The position numbers were made by a program, and so were the translations under genes. Shown one piece after another: positions 22,252-32,703 of a DNA stretch of 64,000 nt. Below the pieces are notes generated by a model. That model was not told the origin of the DNA and searched no databases. It was given only the letters and a program-made list of their open reading frames with translations. Position 1 is the first letter of the stretch, and each line of letters begins with the position of its first letter. This DNA is from Melitaea cinxia. Taxonomy: Eukaryota; Arthropoda; Insecta; Lepidoptera; Nymphalidae. The stretch covers positions 17,691,210 to 17,755,209 of the forward strand of contig NC_059398.1 in assembly GCF_905220565.1 (NCBI RefSeq), read 5' to 3'.

Positions 22252-22312
22252 GTCCAGACCATGTCAAACATCTATATTGACCATACATATAGATGTTTGA
22301 CATGGTCTGGAC
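22252..22312. repeat. 26-bp perfect inverted repeat, 9-nt spacer
   Basis: Arms 22252-22277 and 22287-22312 are exact reverse complements (gtccagaccatgtcaaaca...). The right arm lies in a family A body segment (tggtctggacgtttgtgc); the left arm is its inverted duplicate. Confidence 0.9.
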
Positions 22313-22486
22313 GTTTGTGCTTGTGTAGTGTGTGTTTATAACCATCAGCTTCATTTATATTGGAATGGAATCCTTTCTTTAAATAGAATTTTAATGTAAC
22401 ACTTGACATGGTATAGCAGTCATTTTATGCAATGTCAAAAGCTTCTTAAAAAATGGTGAATAAAAAAGAACGACTAAATTAGAACT

Positions 22487-22625
22487 TACGAAACGTAACT
22501 CTCTCTCTTTCTATCATCACTAACTTATATGTACATCTCAACGTGCGTTCGCTTCGCCCGATCACACTTTTCGTAACGCTCTCGTCACGCATCCAGCAGC
22601 TTACTCCTCAAGTCAAGCATTTGTA
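22487..22625 (-). mobile_element. Family G MITE-like element, copy 2
   Basis: It has acgaaacgtaactctctctc, cgcccgatcacactttt and the cagcttactcctcaagtc end shared with the copy at 35655. Confidence 0.55.
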
Positions 22626-22931
22626 AAAAAAGTTTTCCTTCAGTAAATTATTGTTATTTGGTACATGCTGTCAAAGATTCAACGGTATTCGATGTTTCAC
22701 TCCGCTAAAGCTGGAGGCAACAGCTTGTACAGTCATAATCGTTACCTGGTCATTGCTGTATAATATCTGTAATATTCGATTTAAATGCATACTGTTCGGC
22801 TTGTCTTAAGCTGCTTGCCTTTGGGGATGCACTTTGAATTTTGTTATAGCACTCACTACGTGTAAGTGTTACGAATCTTGTATTGGCGATCGGATTATCT
22901 ACGAATATCTTTAAATGTATCGGGACGTGTT

Positions 22932-23062
22932 TGTAACTTTCGGGAACGACTTAAAATAATCGCAACGTCTTTGAAGGCGAATATTTTGTCTTACCCTATA
23001 CTTTAAAATTTTAGGTATTACAAAAAATAACGTTGCCGTGATACATACAATATTAATATATA
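22932..23062. repeat. Family I repeat, copy 1
   Basis: It shares gggaacgacttaaaataatc, aacgtctttgaaggcgaa and acatacaatattaatat with 53005-53140. Unclassified. Confidence 0.55.
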
Positions 23063-23273
23063 AAAATATAGTTCATAAGACATATATACATTTTCACCTT
23101 TTTTGTTTTTATGTTTACGTTTTGTAATTAAAATAAATGTAGGTATCTAATTATAAAATACGCAAACATACTGAGGGATTAATCACAAGAAAGAAAAAAA
23201 TAGCAGTCCCGATGTACAAAGTAACTTCTAGTTCTAAGACTTCACAGATGGCGCTATCTGATCTAATAATTTG

Positions 23274-23275
<2 letters not shown>

Positions 23276-23342
<67 letters not shown>

Positions 23343-23359
23343 ATGTATGTATGTATGTT
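23276..23359. repeat. Compound (AT)n(GT)n(ATGT)n microsatellite
   Basis: About 27 AT units, then GT and ATGT units. It lies where family M has its AT-rich terminal run, and a family M piece follows directly. Confidence 0.95.
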
Positions 23360-23405
23360 GGGGGATAACTTCGTCGTTTATGAACCGATTTTGATAATTT
23401 AGCTA
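23360..23405 (-). mobile_element. Family M fragment (copy 4)
   Basis: ggataacttcgtcgtttatg then aaccgattttgataatt matches the inverted family M at 50880. Confidence 0.6.
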
Positions 23406-23466
23406 TAAAAGCGTGGTTTTTTAGTTTTTCTTAACTATAATTTATTTATTTTTACTATTTTTTTAA

Positions 23467-23800
23467 ACGGGCTATGCTTGGGGTTTCTCTCAAAGATAGA
23501 ATTAGAAATGAGACTATCCGCGAGAGAACGAAAGTAACCGACATAGCCCACAGAATTAGCAAGTTGAAGTGGCAATAGGCTGGTCATCTGTGTTGCAGGA
23601 CCGATGGCCAATGGAGCAGGTGGGTCCTGGAGGGGAGACCGCGTCTTGGCAAACACAGTGTGGGACGTCCTCCGGCCCATTGGACCGACGATCTACGTAA
23701 GATTGCCGGTGTAGGCTGGATGAAGATTGCGGAAAACCGGGATATCTGGCGCGAACTTGGGGAGGCCTATGTCCAGCAGTGGATTGCCGTAGGCTGAAGT
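23467..23800 (+). mobile_element. RTE-type LINE 3' fragment
   Basis: The plus frame starting at 23467 reads KRAMLGVSLKDRIRNETIRE, then ..TDIAHRISKLKWQ, one in-frame stop, ..GRPRLGKHSVGRPPAHWTDD.. and ..LGEAYVQQWIAVG before the natural stop. That is the conserved C-terminus of RTE-clade polymerases. The 3' end is gaggcctatgtccagcagtg with a short gatggtga tail. 5' truncated and dead. Confidence 0.85.
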
Positions 23801-24889
23801 GATGGTGACTATGTTTTTAACTCTCCGCACATAGATAATTGGAAGTAAAATAATTGTTACATTTAATATATCAAGCACCCCACGTTTTTTACTCTGAATT
23901 GAATTGTTCTCTTAATAACTTAAATTTTATTATAATTTTATTTTGAAATAATTTATTATGATCGATTGTTCTATCTTCTACTACTGTAATATAAACTCTT
24001 TATAATTATTTTCTACTTTTTAGTTCGATTTGCTATAAAAGCGTGATTTTTTGGTTTTTTTTTTAAACTATAATTTTTTATTAATGACATCATCACATTA
24101 ATATCACATATTAACCGATCTATACGTTGCTGTTACACACCTAGTTTTTAATAAACACCAGCTCATGAACGTCTAAATAGGACACTATCCACCTACATGC
24201 AGTAGTGCAATGTAGCGAATTAATTTTTTTACACATGTACGCAATATAAACCCATTTATTCAAGTATAAAAATATAGTTGTGTCAAAAAAAATTCACCTT
24301 GAAAATTATTGAAGCAGAGTATCTTTAGTAACCGGGCATTCTCCGGATAAAAAACCGCAAAGTCATTGTTTTCTGCACTTAAGATCAAGATTCATTATAA
24401 CGATGACTAGCAAAAAAATTATGTTTCTGATATTATTCAGAACTGCTTTTTGGTGTATTTTCCTTAACATAATGCGCTTATAATAAAATAACGTGTCATT
24501 ACAAATTTCGTTTCACTAACACTTATTCAAACTATTTTTAACTAGCAGACTTAAATAGAAGATTCATATTAAAAAAATTATAAAAAAGTTTTTATTAGCA
24601 ATATATTGTCTATTTTTATTTTTTTTATTTTTGTATTAGAATATAAAAAAGTTATTATTACCAATATATTGTCTATTTTTTTTGGTATCGTTGCAGACTA
24701 AAAAAACATCACGCAATAACATATGTATAGGGGTGAATCAGCAACCATATATATGAGCTGAACGTAAGTGAGTCCCGATAAAATTACTAGAAATAAAATA
24801 AAGATACTAAATAATATTAAAAAACTTTGCTTAAACGCGCTAATCCGAGGGGATACTACTGGATCGAATTAAAAAAATGTTTTAGTGTT
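23801..24889. other. AT-rich stretch with two local duplications
   Basis: The segment at about 24030-24078 repeats 23398-23447 (gctataaaagcgtg then a T-run and aactataatttt). At 24585-24690 a unit containing ccaatatattgtctattttt or gcaatatattgtctattttt occurs twice about 70 bp apart. No gene seen. Confidence 0.45.
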
Positions 24890-24985
24890 GGGTTTACGGA
24901 GGAACGCTATGGGCTCTTTTTTTCTCAAATTAAAAATCAATTAATAACCCGTGTGAAACCGCAGGCCCAGCTAGTTATTATATGT
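24890..24985 (+). mobile_element. Helitron-like family D, 3' end fragment
   Basis: It ends gtgtgaaaccgcaggcccag then ctagttatta, the plus orientation of this family's 3' end. Confidence 0.4.
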
Positions 24986-25035
24986 GACAGCGTCAGCAAT
25001 ATTTGGGAATAACGGGTGCAGCGGACATAAGGACA

Positions 25036-25291
25036 TTAGTATTAGCCATACAGGTGTTTGCTGTGGTCTGGGTGTTTGTGCAGTCCTTGTGGGTCTCCCC
25101 AACGTACCTCGGAGAGCACGTTAACCGTCGGTCCCGGTTGTTATCATGTACACCTGATAGCGATCGTTACTCATAGTGGGGAATATATCCGCAAACCTGC
25201 ATTGGAGCAGAGTGGTGGATTAAGGTCTGATCCTTCTCTTACATGAGGGAAGAGGCCTATGCCCAGTAGTGGGATATTACAGGCTGAAGCG
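25036..25291 (+). mobile_element. SINE family A, lacks head (copy 6)
   Basis: It runs from gccatacaggtgtttgctgt to gatattacaggctgaagcga. Well preserved; 5' truncated. Confidence 0.75.
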
Positions 25292-25619
25292 ATCTTACCG
25301 TCAAATTATGTAATAAAGAGTATTCAAATTAAAATTAATTTTATTGCGAATATGTCTATAGTGCGCAGACGGGAATGTAAATGGTTGCCGAGCAACCATA
25401 TTCGTTTGGAAAACGGTCGAATCAAATATTAAGTTTAATAAGAATGGGTAATTGAATAATAATTGTATAAGGACTTTGAAATAAAGGGATTTTGTCGTAT
25501 TATATCTTAATATCGACTCTTAATTCTTTATATATGTATAATATTTTATGCGATAGAGGTATAAAATTACTTATTTCGAAAATTTGAAATTCAGCTAACA
25601 GGTCACGCAAAAATATCTA
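25292..25619. other. Unassigned stretch
   Basis: No signal recognised. Confidence 0.3.
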
Positions 25620-25682
25620 TCTAATGAAACAACGGACTTTCAGATTTTATCGCGGTTTATTAAGTTTTTAACACCGCTCTTT
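25620..25682. mobile_element. Family J terminal fragment
   Basis: atgaaacaacggactttcag then attttatcgcggtttattaa matches one end of the copies at 53841 and 62103. Confidence 0.5.
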
Positions 25683-25689
25683 CAATATT

Positions 25690-25864
25690 TTTTTTTTTAT
25701 TTTTTTTTTATTCTAAAAAAAATTGGAGGTTTTGTCACACAGTGACCACGTCACCTCCATCGTTCTTAACTAAATCAACAACGTCTCTTTAAATATATTA
25801 GGACTTATTTATACACACTTCTAGCTTCTTCAGAAGTTGGAGAAGCCAAGATACTGTTGAATAC
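25690..25864 (-). mobile_element. 3' end of the older RNase H-bearing LINE
   Basis: On the minus strand, directly after the target duplication gtatt (25864-25860), a frame reads FNSILASPTSEEARSVYK and stops. It continues in phase the protein interrupted at 30213. A short 3' UTR and a poly(A)-like run (revcomp of the T-runs at 25690-25722) follow. Confidence 0.65.
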
Positions 25865-26283
25865 TTTATTTATTTATTTATTTATTTATTTAGTTGCACC
25901 AACAAGATAAACACCAATACATCACAAAAAAGTAGCATTAATATAGAATGTTGATTGTTAAGTGTCACCTCAATTACAGGTGCAAACCACAATGCGAATA
26001 AGACAATTTTTACTTCAATTGAACATAACAAGTAAATACTAAGTAACTGAGTCAAATTGCAATTATTAGAACATATATAATAAAACACTTAATTAGAAAA
26101 TATTGATTAATACTTAATTATTTTAACTAAATGAGAATAAAAATGTAAAGAGACGGTATAAGCCAGATTGAATTAAAAATTAAAAATTATTTAAATGTGG
26201 ATTTTTGACAATAGAAGTAGATAAACGCAAAACTATAAGGTCATCATATACATACATCAAGAATTCCAATTACAAACTATCGC

Positions 26284-29210
26284 TTACAATTCATAATATT
26301 TTAAGCCTATAAATTTTCTAAATGAATTCAGACTATTAGAGAATATATCAATTTCATGGCTTGAGTGGTTGACGGACACAGTGGTATTATGAATAGCATT
26401 GTATGCTTTCGTGACTCTGTTTAAAGGAGAAAAAAGCCCCAGATTGGATCTAGCACGCTTTTGAGCAAAAGGCCTGTATTTGTTGACTCTCGGTAGACGC
26501 TTAGGTGTATTTATATCTAACAAAGATAGAAGTTGAGGAGCATCCATCTTAGCATTGACCAGCTTGTATAGAAATATTGCATCGAGAAACCTTCAACGAC
26601 TAGAAAGGGAATTCAGGTGGAAGTGTTGCAGCCTATCCGAATAGCTTGTTGAATTCTTCAATATATTACAACTATATGACAAGTGCCATAGGAATCTTCT
26701 CTGAACGCTTTCCAAACGCTTGCTATACACCTCGTAATGCGGATTCCAAACAATGCTGCAGTACTCTAATGTACTGCGCACAAGAGCATTATAGATAGTG
26801 ATTTTTGTTGATGGATGCCTGAACTCTCTACAGCTTCGCAAAACAAATCCCAGCATTCTGAAGCTTTTTTTAACGATGTAGTCGATGTGGATATTAAATC
26901 GCAATCTATTGTCAATTATGACGCCAAGGTCCCTAATATGCTCAACCTCCGATAGTGGTTCACCATGGATGAAGTACGACCATGGGGGCACTTTTTTCTG
27001 TCTTGTAAAACAAATTACACGACATTTATTAATGTTGAGGCTCATGCCGTTACGAGTACAACACAAGACTATCGAGATCACTCTGAAGAAGCTGGCTATC
27101 AGCAGTCGTAGTTATACGCCTGAAGAATTTCAAGTCATCAGCGAACATGTATACCTTGGAGTTCCGGAAGTACGTTCCAATGTCATTGATGAATATGTTG
27201 AAAAACAGGGGTCCCAAATGCGAGCCCTGAGGAACTCCAGAGCAGGCAACAAAAGGTTTAGAAGAGAAACCTGCAACCACAACCACCGACCTTCTATTGG
27301 TCAAATAAGATTGACACCAGTTAAGGAGCCTTCCTGCTATACCAAAAAGACTCAATTTGTGTAAGAGAATATCGTGATTGACTTTGTCGAAGGCCTTACT
27401 GAAGTCAGTGTAAATAGCATCTGCCGAGTATCCGTGATCAACTACCTCAATAAGGTCCTCGACAAACGATGTTAAGTTGGTAGACGTGGATCTAGCCTTT
27501 ACAAATCCATGCTGTTCTGCAGTAATCGATTGTTTAAAGTGCCAAGATAAAATTGGGCACAATAACATTTCAAATACCTTTGCGAAGACTGATATAAGAG
27601 AAATGGGTCTATAGTTTACGACTTTACTGACATCGCCACTCTTTAGTAATGGTACTATGCGGGACTCTTTCCAGGCAGTTGGAAAGATGCCAGAGCTTAA
27701 AGATTTATTGAATATTATAGAAAGAGGCAAAGCCAGGACACTAGCGCATGTGACGACGAGGACCGGTGGTACGCCATCAGAACCGGCTCCCTTTCCAGAA
27801 TCAAGTCTCTTTAAAACCTTCAAGACCTGCTCCCTGGTAACTGAGATCTGCGATATAAGGTTTGTGGAAACAGCTTCGTACGTCTGGGGTTGAATAGGCG
27901 AGTGGTTCACATTATAAACTGAGGAAAAGTGGTCAGCAAAAAGTGCGCAAATATCATGCCCGTTATTTACCACTCGCGTATCGGAAGCCATTTCCGCGGG
28001 AAAAACAGAAGCTCCTCCTCTTCTATGTTTGATGTATGACCAAATTAATTTAGGATTGGACTTAATGGATGATTCCAAGCGCTCTAAGTAGGTGGAGTAA
28101 TTTTGGTCCAGAAGCTTAGCACAGCGATCCCTAAGAAGTCTAAAGGTGATATCATCTCTAGGGTTCCCATATTTGCGGAATTTCATTCTGTACTTATGTT
28201 TCTCTTTAAGTGATCTAACTAACGCAGCGGAAAACCAAATAGGATACTGATTACCGATTCGAGGCCTGGACTTTGGTACATGCTTAGCTATCAGTGAGTT
28301 CAAATGATTGTAGAGAATTTTGACTATTTCGTCTATCGAGATGCAAGCGTCAAATGCATTATTCCATTGAACGTCAGCCAGATCACTTATAATTTTATTG
28401 TAATCAGCCTTGTGGAAGTGATATTTGACGTCGCACTTTGTTTTTAGATTATTAGCACCGGCGATCGGAATGCAAAACTCCAGAGGTGGGTGGAGGGGAT
28501 CAACTGTAGACAGCGGATTCGAGCAGACGTCCAATCGCGACAATGTCATGGAACTGAGAACAAGATCTGGAGTTTTATTTATTGAGTTTCGACTGGAGTT
28601 ATATTGGTTGAGATTATTGAGAGACATAAAATCTAATAAGTTATTATGCAAAGAACTATCGGTCCTTCCAGGAGTTAGCACGAGGGAATCTGTAACATGC
28701 CAGACCATACCGCTCAGATTGAAGTCTCCTAGAAAAAGAATCTCCCCAGAGCAAAGCTCCAAATTACGATTGGAGCAATCCAGGAAATGTGCCAGGGTAG
28801 AAAGTTTGACTGGCGGCGGCAAGTAAGCACAACATATATAAAGATAGGAAGGATTGTTGCTATTGTTGCATATTTCGATTTTAACCCAGAGGTCTTCACA
28901 ATCGGACTCAAAATCAAGTACACGTTGAGACTTATAACGCCTAGAAACCGCGATCAACGTACCACCACCCTCCTTGCCCCTGTCAAAACCATGGCTCTCA
29001 CGGTCGCGCCTGTATAAAACATAACGATCATCAACAATTTCGTTATCGAATACACTACCATTCAACCACGTCTCTGTAAAAGCTATTACGTCATAGTCAC
29101 AACATACAATGCTATTGAATAATTGGATAGTTTTAGTCCTTAAGCCTCTAACATTCTGATAATAAAAATCAATATCAGTGAGGGTGCCTTTCAGTATATT
29201 TATGGCAAAC
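26284..29210 (-). pseudogene. LINE ORF2: APE endonuclease plus reverse transcriptase, broken
   Basis: The protein nicks target DNA and copies the element RNA in place. The open frame begins at 29210 with FYYQNVRGLRTK and FTETWLNGS, the usual start of an APE-type endonuclease; GDFN (about 28726-28715) is its catalytic loop. The reverse transcriptase follows with YTDFSKAFDKVNH, SGVPQGSHLGPLFF and FADD (the polymerase box, about 27145). One single-base frameshift near 27065 breaks the chain after DLDSLV, and the next frame continues CTRNGMSLNINKC. A TGA at 26593-26595 (likely from CGA) interrupts the C-terminal part, which runs on in the same frame to 26284. An ATG overlaps the ORF1 stop (29221) but meets a stop after six codons, so the natural start also seems shifted. 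Confidence 0.85.
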
Positions 29211-29219
29211 TAAGCGCCA

Positions 29220-30197
29220 TTATGACAATTTATTTAAAATGTCTAGGTTTTTCACATGAACAAAAGCTGATTGCTCACTTTTGCGCATAAAGATACGACC
29301 GTCACGCACCCATACAAATTGGTATTTTAGTTCCTTCGCCTTTTGTCGTGCCGCGGCATGAAGGGCTTTATACTCCGGAGTGAGATTTTCTACGACGTAG
29401 ATAGGCTTCTTTTTATCCGCTCCAAAACCCAAGTGACTAGTATTGAGTTTGTCATCCTTATGGCTCTTATTGAACTTGCTGGTAGCAGCAAGAAATTCGT
29501 CGCGTAAACGAGGGCTACTAAACTTCACTAGAATGGAACGAGGGCGGGGACTAGCGCCATTCATTTTAGCCATCCTTGTACAGTAGTGGATGTTATTTTC
29601 ACTGATAGGACATTTGATAGTTTTAGCAAGTTGCTGGATAGTATTAAGGAGATTCTCCTGTCTATGCTCCGGAACACACTGGATCTCAACATTTGAAGAG
29701 CGAGATTGTTGGTCTAACTGGGCCAGTCTGGAAGACAAAGATACACAGGATTCGCGCAGTGCTTGATTTTCTTTCCTTATAGTATCTAGTGCAGCGGACT
29801 GTTCAGCCTGTGCTGCTTGCACCTTCAGTAGTTCATTGCTGTAAAAGGTCATAGAATTTTCCAGAGATGCTACTACGTTTCGAACCTCCAGTAGTTGAGG
29901 GAGAAATTCATGTTTGAAAGCGTTGAGTAGTTCCGCACGAATGATGTCTCTCATACCACTGGATGATATACACGAGCACTTCTCAACGCCGCTGACAGAT
30001 GTGTTAGAGACGGGAGAAACTGGATTGTCAGTGGTAGTGATTGGAGCGCTGTCCAAAACGCAGGTACCACTAAGAACAGTGGAAATAGCTGGCATAGGCA
30101 AAGAAGTAGTGCCAGGGTGAGTTGTTGTTGCGAGAGGACTAAAATTGGTGGAGGGAGATGTTTTAGCTCCAGCGGCAGCAGTCCCCAATACCCCCAT
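29220..30197 (-). CDS. LINE ORF1 protein with coiled coil and FP-like C-terminus
   Basis: An intact frame of 325 residues. Residues 1-80 are Ser/Thr/Pro-rich. Residues 105-165 are a heptad-like coiled coil. Residues 167-235 (VEIQCVPEHRQENLL.. and ..RPRSILVKFSSPRLRDEFL) look like the RNA-binding fold of LINE ORF1 proteins, and 265-325 (YVVENLTPEYKALHAAARQK.. ..FVWVRDGRIFMRKSE) match the baculovirus FP-type C-terminal domain, known from insect LINEs. Many relatives carry an N-terminal zinc finger; none is seen here, so the 5' end may be truncated at 30212. It would bind the element RNA. It ends TAA, overlapping an ATG (TAATG). Identity is by motif only; no evidence of host use. Confidence 0.75.
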   Translation of the reverse strand: MGVLGTAAAGAKTSPSTNFSPLATTTHPGTTSLPMPAISTVLSGTCVLDSAPITTTDNPVSPVSNTSVSGVEKCSCISSSGMRDIIRAELLNAFKHEFLPQLLEVRNVVASLENSMTFYSNELLKVQAAQAEQSAALDTIRKENQALRESCVSLSSRLAQLDQQSRSSNVEIQCVPEHRQENLLNTIQQLAKTIKCPISENNIHYCTRMAKMNGASPRPRSILVKFSSPRLRDEFLAATSKFNKSHKDDKLNTSHLGFGADKKKPIYVVENLTPEYKALHAAARQKAKELKYQFVWVRDGRIFMRKSEQSAFVHVKNLDILNKLS

Positions 30198-30212
30198 ACA
30201 ATACCCCCATAC

Positions 30213-31260
30213 AATACCCCCACATTATTTAAATTATATTCTGGGTACTGCATAAAAAACAAACTTCTTTCAGTTTCGATTCGCACACATTCCATTAAAA
30301 CATGATATGTATCCTCTACTCGGTCACATTCTGTGCACAATGGCGAATCAAATTTTTTCATTAGGAAGCCAATTCTATTTAATGGAATGTGTCCGGATCG
30401 AAGCCTATGTGCTGTGATGACTTCTTGTCTACTCAAACCTGTATCGACAAACCAGGGACCCCGCGATAAAGCTGGTTGAATAGTCTTGTACCATATTCCT
30501 TTGCTTAAGGCTCTTTCGTAAAAATGTTCTTTCCACTCCTTCCATCACATATCTTTTAACGAGCCCAGTACTTGTAGTATGGTACACAGTGTAATTCTCT
30601 TCCCTCTACATTTGCATCTCGAGCTAAGTTGTCTACTTTTTCATTCCCTGGAATGCCGACATGTGAAGGTATCCATTGCAGTATCACTTTTCTATTTTGT
30701 GCAATCATTTCATACATAGACTGCATTATAGAGTATGCTATCGGGAATCCTCGAACAGTCGAGGCGCAGCTAGCCACGTGCTGTAGTGCACTTTTCGAGT
30801 CCGACAAAATGACTATATCCTGACCCGGACTATCAGCAACATAAGACAAAGCTTCTGCTATAGCAATTAATTCCGCACGCATTACTGAGATATTTGACGT
30901 AATTTTGAAGCAAGCCTGACTGTTATTCTGAACATCATAAAAAGCTGCACCTACACCCGATCGATCTTTGGAACCGTCTGTAAAAATTTTATAAAATTGA
31001 CTATAGCGATCTTGTATGAAATGATTACACATATTAGCTAATAAACTATTGCTATAATTATATTTAGTTACAACAATACCATCAATGTTTGATTGAATAG
31101 CTGGCCCAAGATCCATATTACTAACCCAGGTCTGAAGAGAAAACATTTCTAATTTATCACTACTATAAACCTGTTTATTTTTTAAAACTTGATGTAATTG
31201 CAGGAGCAATGGTTTTTTTTCTCTGGCGTAATTGTGGATTATTATGTTATTGAGCATCAC
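30213..31260 (-). pseudogene. RNase H domain and zinc knuckle of an older LINE
   Basis: This is the C-terminal part of a LINE polyprotein. The first frame (31260-30556) contains a type I RNase H with all four acidic residues: D95 in TDGS, E130 in MRAEL, D154 in LSDSKSAL and D210 in NEKVDNLA, plus H200 in PSHVGIPGNE. A frameshift near 30555 and a TGA near 30537 separate it from the second frame, which has RQEVITAHRLRSGHIPLNRI and a C-x2-C-x6-H-x4-C knuckle (CTECDRVEDTYHVLMEC). This layout is typical of I/Jockey-type LINEs. The frame stops being its own at 30213, where the younger LINE inserted, and resumes at 25864. The 5' part (endonuclease, reverse transcriptase) is missing beyond 31260. Confidence 0.8.
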
Positions 31261-31274
31261 ACATAATGTTTTTA

Positions 31275-31445
31275 CCCGACTTCCAAAAAAGAGAAGCTTC
31301 TGAATTCAAATGTATTTTTTTATCAGAAGTTTTAGACCGATTTCGATGTTGTTTTTTTTTAATCGAATCTTGTAGTTCCATTTCAATTTGATCAACATCT
31401 GATAAGGAGTATTTATGTTTTCCTCTACCTACGTTCTATTACTTG
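31275..31445 (-). mobile_element. Family M fragment (copy 5)
   Basis: It reads cgacttccaaaaaagagaag and tctacctacgttctattact. One end and half the body remain. It adjoins the truncated 5' side of the older LINE. Confidence 0.65.
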
Positions 31446-31489
31446 TAAAGATTTTTTTTATTTGCGGGAAAACTCAATTATAATAATAA

Positions 31490-31815
31490 ATAAATAGAGG
31501 ACACGGTGATTATGAGCCCCTTAAATTCCTTAGTACAGGTACAGTAAGGGAAAGCCCTTAGTACGTTTCTGCGACAATCACGACCACATCAATGACACTT
31601 CACATGTTATACTTATAATTAAACAAACATAATGTAATGTTAATGTTGTTGTAATTTTTTTTTTACTATTGTTATGTTGTTATTGTGTTATAACAATGTA
31701 AGGACGGAATCTCCTGGCACAGGCGTTAACATGCTTAGAAGGAGGCTCTTATCATTGGTTCTGTTGTAAGAAAATTGTTTCATAAATAAAATTATCATAT
31801 TATTGTTATTATTTA
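31490..31815 (+). mobile_element. Possible LINE 3' UTR
   Basis: An AT-rich stretch has ctggcacaggcgttaacatg and ends cataaataaaattatcatat followed by (TTATTG)-like sequence, as at LINE 3' ends. No coding portion; weak. Confidence 0.3.
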
Positions 31816-31819
31816 TCTA

Positions 31820-32065
31820 TATATTAATACGTGAACTTTTTACCCCTTATTACGAACATTGCGCGGACGGAGGAGTATGAAATTTCGCACACTTATAGTT
31901 TATATTGAGAAGGAGTGCAGAATGATAATATATTTTTTAATTATACGTAAAAAATACATTAAATCAATAGAGAAAACATTACACACACTACTATATATTT
32001 GACACACACACGCATATACGCTTTTGTTCAAACTTAGAATTTAAATTAATTATGGTCGAATTTCG
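31820..32065 (+). repeat. Family E repeat, copy 2
   Basis: It shares attgcgcggacggaggagta, tttcgcacacttatagttta and ttaattatggtcgaattt with 9483 and 58250. Confidence 0.6.
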
Positions 32066-32467
32066 ATCACTTGTATTAAAACAATATATGAAGACAGATT
32101 CACGAGAAGCGAAATCATTCCAGGTAAACCTTTTCCCTCAATACTATCTCAAAAAAAAAAAAAACATCCAAACAATCATCTCAAACACTATCATACAGAA
32201 CTCGCCATCTACTTAAGCAGACATTACATATAATGGCGCACTTTATACAGCGTCGTCTCACCCCCGAATACGTAAAAACTTTGAACGAACGTGCTCTCGA
32301 CATCTGCTTATTACGTAATTTATTTCCCACTTATGTAAAAAAATCCTTGTACGTAAGGTTATATGGTTAATCCTTATATATGTTTGCCCGTGAATTGGAT
32401 TAATGTTGATGTCAGATGGCTTGATAGCTCGTGTTTTTGATTGTTCTATGTGTGTAGTCTGTTCACA
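32066..32467. other. Unassigned stretch
   Basis: No signal beyond AT-rich sequence and a 14-nt poly(A). Confidence 0.3.
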
Positions 32468-32530
32468 AATTTTATTTTATTTTATTTTATTTTATTTTAT
32501 TTTATTTTATTTTGTTATTTTATTTTATTT
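32468..32530. repeat. (TTTTA)n microsatellite
   Basis: About twelve pentanucleotide units with two G interruptions. Confidence 0.9.
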
Positions 32531-32703
32531 TGTTAATTGTGCACTTGGTTCATTTTCTTAATGAAAATGTACAGAAATTACGAAATATGTCAGCGTTGCG
32601 TTGTAACTTGTCAACAGTAATTTCATAAAAAGGCCTTGGAGTATGGCCTTATGTTAACAATTAAGGTTATATTAGTTGTATCTTCATTTTTGCCTTTTTT
32701 GCA

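Larger units (their letters stand above)
25865..30212 (-). mobile_element. 4.35-kb non-LTR retrotransposon (LINE), nearly complete but inactive
   Basis: The order on the minus strand is ORF1 (FP-like), ORF2 (endonuclease and reverse transcriptase), a 420-bp 3' UTR and an (AAAT)n tail at 25865-25892. The element inserted into an older LINE, leaving the direct repeat aatac at 25860-25864 and 30213-30217. At its 5' junction a 13-bp unit (revcomp gggggtattgtat) is repeated nearly three times. There is no RNase H. ORF2 has one frameshift and one stop, and its start is also disrupted. By reverse-transcriptase motifs it belongs to the broad Jockey/CR1 group; the exact clade is unsure. Confidence 0.85.

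Noticed and set aside
26885..27364. Plus-strand 159-residue open frame
   Set aside because: It lies antisense to the LINE reverse transcriptase, has no domain of its own and exists because the coding strand constrains the opposite one.
28425..28826. Plus-strand 133-residue open frame
   Set aside because: Antisense shadow of the LINE endonuclease region; no motif.
29220..30197. A baculovirus-derived FP gene
   Set aside because: The FP-like domain is a known part of insect LINE ORF1 proteins and the endonuclease/polymerase ORF follows directly, so a viral origin of this locus is not supported.
29951..30436. 161-residue minus frame as one protein
   Set aside because: It is an artificial joining of the older LINE's zinc knuckle with an out-of-frame reading of the younger LINE's ORF1.
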